This document shows positions 57,441 to 64,000 of a stretch of 64,000 bases of DNA, in pieces. The notes under the pieces were generated by a model. It did not search any database, was not told where the DNA came from, and was given only the letters and a program-made list of their open reading frames with translations. Made by a program: the position numbers and the translations under genes. Every line of letters begins with the position of its first letter. Within the stretch, counting starts at the first letter, position 1. The stretch is from Artemisia argyi (taxonomy: Eukaryota; Streptophyta; Magnoliopsida; Asterales; Asteraceae): positions 24,288,065-24,352,064 of the forward strand of contig CM060685.1 in the NCBI GenBank assembly GCA_030686995.1. The letters are read 5' to 3'.

Positions 57441-59130
57441 TTCAAACTGAATGAAACTTTTATCACAAACTTATTATGCTCAAATGAACTCAGAAATACC
57501 AAATTATGATCAAAGATAGCACACAAATTCAAATAAGGCACAATAAGCAGTATGAATAAGCCTATGTAATGAGCAATTTAATAACAGATTAAGCCAGAAG
57601 CAATTGGATCATTCACAACACTAAAATTATCTCCAATGATCTCAGGAAACTCAAATAAGCACAAAGATAAGTACAATTTGGCACTGGCAGGCCTAATTTC
57701 CAAAACAGCTTACTTGTACCAAAGGCTAAACAAGCAGGCCCACAATAAGCTGTCTAATAAGCACAAAGTTGCTAAGAAATGGGGCAAAATCTCAATTATA
57801 CTACTGAGTATCTAAAAGTAGCAATTATCCTATCAGATTCAATTATTTACTACTCTAAATTTATTCAAATTCAGCAGCCTATGAAACTTAAACTAATGGA
57901 AGAATTGACTAAATGAGACTTACACTAGTTTGACTAAATTCAAATTGAACATCTGTAATCTACTCCTAAATTGTAATATAAAGCTATGATTTATCTAGAT
58001 TAAGCTAAAATTAACTAATATGCTACTGTCTAATCAATTACACTAACTGGTTACAATTATTCTAACAATTATTGTAATTTTAAACTAACTTTGACTATTT
58101 GTTGAAGTTACTTACTATTTTTATGATCAAAACCTATAATATTACACTAAAGCAGCCTAGGTATGACAGTTAAACACCAATCCAACAACAGCAACACATA
58201 GCAAATGATAGTTCCAAACACCCCCTTATCTAACAGTCAACACTAAGTATCAATGAATTAATCAGCAAAACTCAAATCAATTGATCTAGTAAGCTGAATT
58301 ATCACTAATATCTACTAAATCAACAAGCAAACACAATCAATTCTAACAGCTAATCAGAATCTCAGATCCACAATTTGACAGATGCTCAAATTTAACCAAG
58401 CAACACAGATTACTCAAAACAGATGAATCAAATACTAAAACAAGCTCAATCTCAATACTACCTATCACTATATCAACACACTAATTCAATGAAACAGTAA
58501 ATCTCACTATTAATCCAAATTTATCACAAATTAATCTTGAAACAGTTCTTACAAAGCTTTTCCACCTCAGCAAGAACAGAGGTGGATTCACTAAGCTTGC
58601 CTATCTTTAAGATAGGCAGAGACCTTCCATGTCTGTCTCAGCTTATCCAATACACCACATAATCAAGGGATCAAAGTCAGTTGACTTTTGTTGATTGATT
58701 AAGTCCACTTATGAGACTTGAAGTAAAACAGGTCTACAATAAGCTAGAAAGATTAAATAGACTGTATAGAAACTAAACAAGCTTACTTGTAAGCTTAACT
58801 AAACAAATTGTAAACATATTTTTTTTTTATTATTTTCTGTTTTTTTTTTATGTTTTTGAAGAATATGAAAATTGAATTAATCAAAGTGAAAGTGATTAAG
58901 CTAAATGAAAACACTGAAAGTAACTGAGAATAAGCTAAATTTAAGATATATACAAGCTGATTAACTAAAAATAGTAACAATAAGCTAATAGGAATTTGAG
59001 AAAACTGAAAATTTTATTAAACTAAATTGAAATTCATTACATAAGCTAAACTAGTTACATTCAAGAAACAAAATTGACAGAGCTTCGCTATGACCTAATC
59101 TAACCCCTTAAATGAGCTTACAAGAGCTTC

Positions 59131-59138
59131 TATTTATA
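59131..59138 (-). promoter_or_regulatory. TATA box of element C 5' LTR
   Basis: TATAAATA followed by GAAGCTC on the minus strand. The predicted start near 59100 would leave a very long R-U5 of about 2.4 kb. Confidence 0.5.
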
Positions 59139-60102
59139 GCTGAGGTGAGGGTTGAGGGTCACGGATTGCCAAGCTGGCAATCCGTGTGCTCTGTGTTTCT
59201 TTGAAGCCTCTCTGAGCCCTTGATCAATATTCAATCCATTCCCCTCTCTTTTCATCCCTTGGATTGAGCATTTTGACGCGTTCGTACCAATAGAGAGCTG
59301 CCACGTATACCATTCGTGTGTTACTTCACTCTGACACCTCTGGCAATCTTCTAGAACCCAATGATTGGACTAATTTGTCCTTACTCACTGTAATTGGGCG
59401 TACGGTCAATTCTAGGGTTCATGTGATATTGGGTAAATGGGGAAAAGGGGGGGCGAGTAAAGGGGTAATATTTTATTTGTGTTTGACCTGAGATGACTTT
59501 TGACCCTGGGTATGGGGTTTGACCAGGTTGTATTGTGGACCGGGTTTTGTTGATTGGATTGGGCTTTGGTATTAATGTTTGGGCTAGGTCTTGGATTATC
59601 ATTATTTTCATATTTTAATCATTAAAATTACAAGGACCAAGAGTGTAAATCCGAATTTTACAAGGGCTATTTCTGTCAAACTTCAAAAATATATTTCAAG
59701 GGCTTGTTTTGCCAACCTTGAATACATGAAGGGTTAAGTTGACTTTTCTTCAAATAAATCACTGAGGGATCAAATGTGTCAACTTTCAAAGTGCAGGGAC
59801 CATTCTTGAATATTCTTCAAACTTTCTCACAAGGGGCAATCATGTAAACTTTGAAACTCTGAGGACTTTATTTGACTTATTGAGCTTTCTTTGACTTTCG
59901 GATTCCAAGCTTTGACTTTCTGACCTCTTCCCACTCTCGTGCTCGTTTTTATCGGTTTTCGTTTGTTTTTCGTCATTTACGAAATATCCGTACATGCACA
60001 TTCACAATCACAAAAACATGTTTTCTTTGGCATTTTGAGTTAGTTTTTGGATTATTTGGTTTTATTTTGGTACAGAAAAGGTGAGTGAATAAGCACTCAC
60101 CA

Positions 60103-61797
60103 ATTCCCGTTAGGCAAGGTAAGTTATTTATGTTCAGACGTTTTTATTTAAAAACAAGCTAGAAATCTGATATTTAATGGTGAACCACTTGTATAAATAA
60201 CAGCTTAAACTAGTCAAATTATTCCTTGAATCAAGCTTGTAGATGCATCAATGTTATATTTTTCATAAGATTATTACATGCCACATAATTATTAATTTAT
60301 AATTTGAAGCAAGTTTAGAGCGAGACGCTAAGTCAATATTTTTCTAATCTTTATTCTTGCATTTAGATGATGAAAGCCAATATTCCCTGGGCATCAGAAC
60401 TTTTATTTTTCAAGTTCTAAGAGAAATATTTGATATGTTATATTGCAATTTGCAATCTCTTTGTTAAGAACTATTACGCGAGCACCTAATACAATTCATT
60501 ACATTATCTCATTCTTGGGTGATCATATATTTAATCTATCTAGATCATGGACCATATCTGTATAACTGATCTTCTACAAAGTTGGCCATTGACATTGTTA
60601 TAAACTAGTAGCACATATGAGCTATGGGTTTGAATCTTTCTAAACAGTAACCATCACTCCTTGACCTCCACAGTTCAACTGCTGCATAATAGCATATACA
60701 ATTGACTTTTGCTAATAAGTTTTTTGTTATTTGTCTAGATTTAGCATACGTTTACCACATATCTTATGCAGCAAACTGCAATAATTCCAAATTGGTCTAA
60801 CCTTACTAAACATTATATGGATATCGTCTCTTTATTACAACAGGAGGCTGCAACATACAGCATTGTCTGTGATGTTAAGACTTGACTGTTTGAAAAAGTC
60901 GATTGAATGTTCTGATTGAAATATAAATACTAATAATGAGCTGCCATTTTATAATTTCCGTATATCTTTGCTTGTCCTTTTCGTATGCTGCATCAAAACA
61001 TGGTGCACCGATAGGGAGCGAAGAAATATGATTAAATATATGAGCACAATATCATGTCTCTTTTCGTCTAAATTGATCAACGTCGATATTTTCATACATA
61101 CATATGTATCGCTTAATTTCAAAGGAACGATCTTCTTAATCTATATCAGTTCAATTTCTTTCCACCAAAAACAATGTGTTCGTGTGTAGATTATTTTGTT
61201 GCTAGCAATTTGGTAGGTAAGTTTTGTAGGAGGTCTGGATTCTAAATACGTTAATGTCCAGACTCTAGTGAGGTGTATTTTGTGAAACGGAAACTTTCTT
61301 CGCCCTTATGACTACAGAATTGACTCTACTACACTAATCATGAGGTCTAATTACTCGTACTGAGTTAGCCAAAGGTACAACAAATTTACGACTATATAGG
61401 AGTGTGTCTCTATATGATAACTAAATGAGTCAGTTTTGAAGTCCTATGTGCAGAATAATGGCTTTATATATATCGCTGAGCTTTGTGCTTTTCTATAAAT
61501 GAGATGAATAAAAGACCCAGATTGTCTTGATGTGCTTAACGTATGAGGTGGAGACCCATGAAGATGGCAACTTCGCACCTTCGAAAATAAAAACCAAAAA
61601 ATGCAACATGCTAAAAATACTTGCTATTGAACTATATATAGCTATAACCAAATCCGATAACATGGAATTAATCGAAAGAAAAAACCATTATGGTTTTGAG
61701 GTTTTCCTCTTTTGTTTATTTTGCTTAAGCACGAATGCCATACGTCATTACCCAAAGTGTATATTAGATCTATTTCCCTAATAAGATGAAACTCTAT
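60103..61797. other. Intergenic DNA without recognised genes
   Basis: AT-rich sequence with no coding frame, RNA gene or terminal repeat I can support. Short frames at 60968-61189 and 61527-61781 have no motifs. This is probably host flank between the retroelement stack and the foldback element. Confidence 0.55.
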
Positions 61798-63496
61798 GGG
61801 TGCGTTTAGTTGAGGGAAAACACTTTTTTTTTCACAAAATGTTTTGTGAAAAACAACGAAAACAGAGATCGCGTTCAAATTAGTGTTTTCCAATAAAATT
61901 ATCTACAAAACACAAAATTCCTATTTCTAAGTTTAATACACAAAACTAGAAAATATTTGTTTTCTTTTCACCTATTTTCCTTTAAAATACCCCGAATCTG
62001 TTTTCATCAATTTTTATATGTTTTCGTTGGTTTTTATCCATTTTCTCTGTTTTTCTCCGTTTTCGTCTGATTTTTACGTTTTCGTCCAATTTTTTTACGT
62101 TTTCTTCCGATTTTTCGTTTTCGTTCGTTTTTCATGTTTTCGTCCGTTTTTTACGTTTTCGTCTATTTTTATGTTTTCGTATGTTTTTTTACGTTTTCGT
62201 CCATTTTTTACGTTTTCGTCTGATTTTTTACGTTATGGTCGGTTTTTTTACGTTTTCGTCTGATTTTTTACGTTTTCGTCCGTTTTTTACGTTTTCGTCG
62301 GATTTCATACGTATTCGTCCATTTTTTACATTTTTGTCAGATTTTCTACGTTTTCATCCTGTTTTTTTATGTTTTTGTCCAATTTTTAACGTTTTCGTAC
62401 GTTGTCTTCCATTTTTCGTCTATTTTTTTTACGTTTTCATGCGGTTTTTTACGTGTTCGTCCGTTTTCTTACGTTTTATTATGTCTTCTTACGTTTTCGT
62501 CCTTACTTTTATGTTTTTTACGTTTTCGTTTATTTTTTTACGTTTACTTACGTTTATTTACATTTTCGTCCATTTTTTACGTTTTCGTCAGATGAAACCT
62601 AAAAAACATAAATAAAACATGAAAACGTAAATATCAGATGAAAACGAACGAAAACGTAAAAAATCAGAAGAAAACATAAAAACCGAAAGAAAAAATAAAG
62701 ATCGAACGAAATCATAAAAAAACGAAAACATTAAAAAACGGACAAAAACGAAAAAAATCGAACAAAAACGTAAAAAATACTGACGAAAACGTAAAAAACT
62801 GACGAAAACGTAAAAAAATGAAAACGTAAAAAATCGGACGAAAACGTAAAAAAATGACTAAAATGTAAAAAAAATGACGGAAACGTAAAAAAATGGATGA
62901 AACCGTAAAAAATCTTATGAAAACGTAAAAAAACGGACGAAAAGGTTAAAAAAAACAGACGAAAACGTAAAAAATCAGACGAAAACGTAAAAAAACAGAC
63001 AAAAATGTAAAAAAAAATTATGACGAAAATGTTAAAAAATGGACGAAAACGTAAAAAAGCTGACGAAAACGTAAAAAATGACAAAAACGTAAAATAACGG
63101 ACAAAAACGTAAAAAACAGACGAAAAAGTAAAAAATCGGACGAACACGTAAAAAACTTATGAAAACGTTATTTGATGCTATATTTTCTTTTTTGATTCTT
63201 TATTTTATCGTATTTGATTTTTTTAGTTATTTTATAATTTTGTTGGTTAGTTTATAATATTTGTTTTTGTGTTTTGAAGATGTTTTTATAATATTACTAA
63301 ATAGAGAATTGAGATAGAAAACAACAACATTTAAACATGTTTTCTAGTTTTGCAAAATGGAAAACACAAACACATGTTTCTCAAACTAAACGCGTTTTAT
63401 AAATTTTCCATTGTTTTGCGGAAATAAAACTCCCTTCCCTTTTCCTTAAAAAAAAAATAGGAAATGAAAGAAAATATTTTCCAACTAAACGACACC
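61798..63496. mobile_element. Foldback-type element with opposed tandem arrays
   Basis: Ends are GGGTGCGTTTAGTTG (61798) and the inverse CAACTAAACGACACC (63482-63496), flanked by TAT on both sides. The left arm (about 62010-62595) repeats TTTTTTACGTTTTCGTC-type units about every 20 bp. The right arm (about 62598-63165) repeats the complement, GACGAAAACGTAAAAAA. Together they form an imperfect inverted repeat of roughly 570 bp per arm. No transposase. The 3-bp flank and GGGTG ends hint at PIF/Harbinger-like mobilisation, but this is not certain. A perfect stem TTTTCACAAAA/TTTTGTGAAAA lies near the left end (61829-61853). Confidence 0.75.
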
Positions 63497-63816
63497 TATA
63501 TTTCTTGAATGTATTAGATATTTGGCTTAAACAAATACATACATCTACTCTTATCAAGTTCTTGAGTCAAAACATTATATTTTTCCACATATTGCCCTTG
63601 AGGAGCTGAGTGACGCGTATGCTGATTAGCGTTGCTAGTTATCGATGTTTTGCGAAAGTGGTAACTGAAATAGATAAATAGACAAGTTTTTATCTTAATA
63701 GAAAAAAACAACAACAAACTAATTGGTCCAGAGGCGGAAGCATTAGAAAGCCCAAACACTAAAACCATTGGCCCAATTTGCATGTACTTTTTATACAACT
63801 TTTCACGAGAAACAAA

Positions 63817-63826
63817 TATATAAATA
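63817..63826 (+). promoter_or_regulatory. Promoter of the F-box gene
   Basis: TATATAAATA, 56 bp upstream of the ATG; transcription probably starts near 63850. Two GCCCA-type elements (AGCCCAAAC near 63749, TGGCCCAAT near 63769), possible TCP sites, lie 50-70 bp further up. The foldback element ends 320 bp upstream of the TATA box. Confidence 0.6.
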
Positions 63827-63881
63827 CACAATTCGCACATCTTTATAAAACCCTAAAACTAACTCTCCGACAAACATCACA

Positions 63882-64000
63882 ATGTCAGATCACATACCAT
63901 TCGATTTACAAGTGGAAATCATCAAAAGGCTTCCAACAAAATCTTTACTTAAATTTAGAGGTGTCTCGAAACCATGGAAGTCTTGGATCGATAGCGCGAA
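63882..64000 (+). CDS. F-box protein, N-terminus (continues beyond window)
   Basis: ATG at 63882 in good context (CACAATGTC), 39 codons to the edge. The N-terminus shows a plant F-box: MSDHIPFDLQVEII, then KRLPTKSLLKFRGVSKPWKS, with the conserved LP, S-L-x-F-R and VSK-W positions. F-box proteins bind SKP1/ASK and recruit substrates to SCF ubiquitin ligases in nucleus or cytosol. The substrate domain (F-box-associated or Kelch type) would be encoded to the right. It is not covered by a full frame here because it runs off the window. This is the only host coding sequence recognised. Confidence 0.85.
   Translation, partial: MSDHIPFDLQVEIIKRLPTKSLLKFRGVSKPWKSWIDSA

Larger units (their letters stand above)
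56654..60102 (-). repeat. Element C 5' LTR (right boundary tentative)
   Basis: The left boundary TGGTTG (56654) is fixed by the PBS. The right boundary is inferred: ACTCACCA at 60095-60102 would give TGGT/ACCA ends, but the partner LTR is off the window, so it cannot be tested. The minus-strand TATA box TATAAATA at 59131-59138 supports promoter position. It contains a perfect 13-bp-arm palindrome at 57413-57440 and many ATAAGC hexamers (57360-59000). A T-rich tract near 58820-58850. No gene supported. Confidence 0.55.

Noticed and set aside
61527..61781. 84-aa plus-strand frame in the host flank
   Set aside because: No recognisable domain, no clear promoter, and an overlapping opposite frame of equal length.
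62018..63147. Phe/Val-rich open frames on both strands
   Set aside because: They are translations of the ACGTTTTCGT repeat arrays; no start context, composition entirely repeat-driven.
61798..63496. CRISPR-like repeat array
   Set aside because: No fixed repeat and unique spacers; units vary and the two halves are inverted. The genome is plant nuclear.

Overview
The window is plant nuclear DNA: a stack of nested LTR retrotransposons followed by the start of one host gene. The retroelement proteins most resemble, from memory and unchecked, families common in Asteraceae (daisy family). The only host coding sequence recognised is the first 39 codons of an F-box gene at the right edge (63882-64000). 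Almost every retroelement lies on the minus strand, so its 5' LTR is on the right and its 3' LTR on the left.

Nesting, outermost first. Element C is a decayed Athila-like Ty3/gypsy element. Its 5' LTR is at about 56654-60102, its broken gag-pol at 33834-39231 plus a gag start at 55973-56044, and its 3' noncoding part at 31742-33833. Its 3' LTR lies beyond the left edge. Element A is inserted in C's 3' noncoding part: a tandem LTR-internal-LTR-internal-LTR array (LTRs 1-1178, 6332-7755, 30291-31741) of a gag-protease-only family with no reverse transcriptase. Element B (7767-25112, TSD CTTAC) sits 11 bp inside the second A internal region; it has 3.2-kb LTRs and a 2-kb non-coding interior. Element S (13414-22407, TSD GAAGC) is a Sirevirus-like Ty1/copia element inside B's right LTR. 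It appears intact: LTRs identical by eye, open gag and pol, and an extra antisense gene with its own TATA box and poly(A) signal. Element D (39237-55967, TSD GGTCC) is a decayed chromovirus-like element that splits C's gag. D's right LTR holds element E (48194-51649, TSD ATAAA, small, non-coding) and F (53040-55612, apparent solo LTR).

Relative ages from nesting and LTR similarity: S is youngest; B and the A array are recent (A copy 1 has an open gag, A copy 2 has two nonsense changes); E, D and C are older, with C and D pol genes full of stops, frameshifts and deletions. A, B and E encode no polymerase and would need enzymes in trans.

Right of C is about 1.7 kb with no recognised gene. Then comes a foldback-type element (61798-63496) made of two opposed arrays of a roughly 20-bp repeat, directly upstream of the F-box gene.

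Most notable signals: the antisense gene in S; a short motif (CAGTGGTAA/CAGTGGAAA) scattered through S's LTRs, gag, pol and noncoding DNA; a TGACGCCGTCA array upstream of the TATA box in the A LTRs; a segment of the A LTR antisense to the 5' half of tRNA-Asp, the same tRNA the PBS appears to use; a three-way-junction inverted repeat in B; repeated polypurine-tract motifs in three families; and the foldback element in the F-box promoter.
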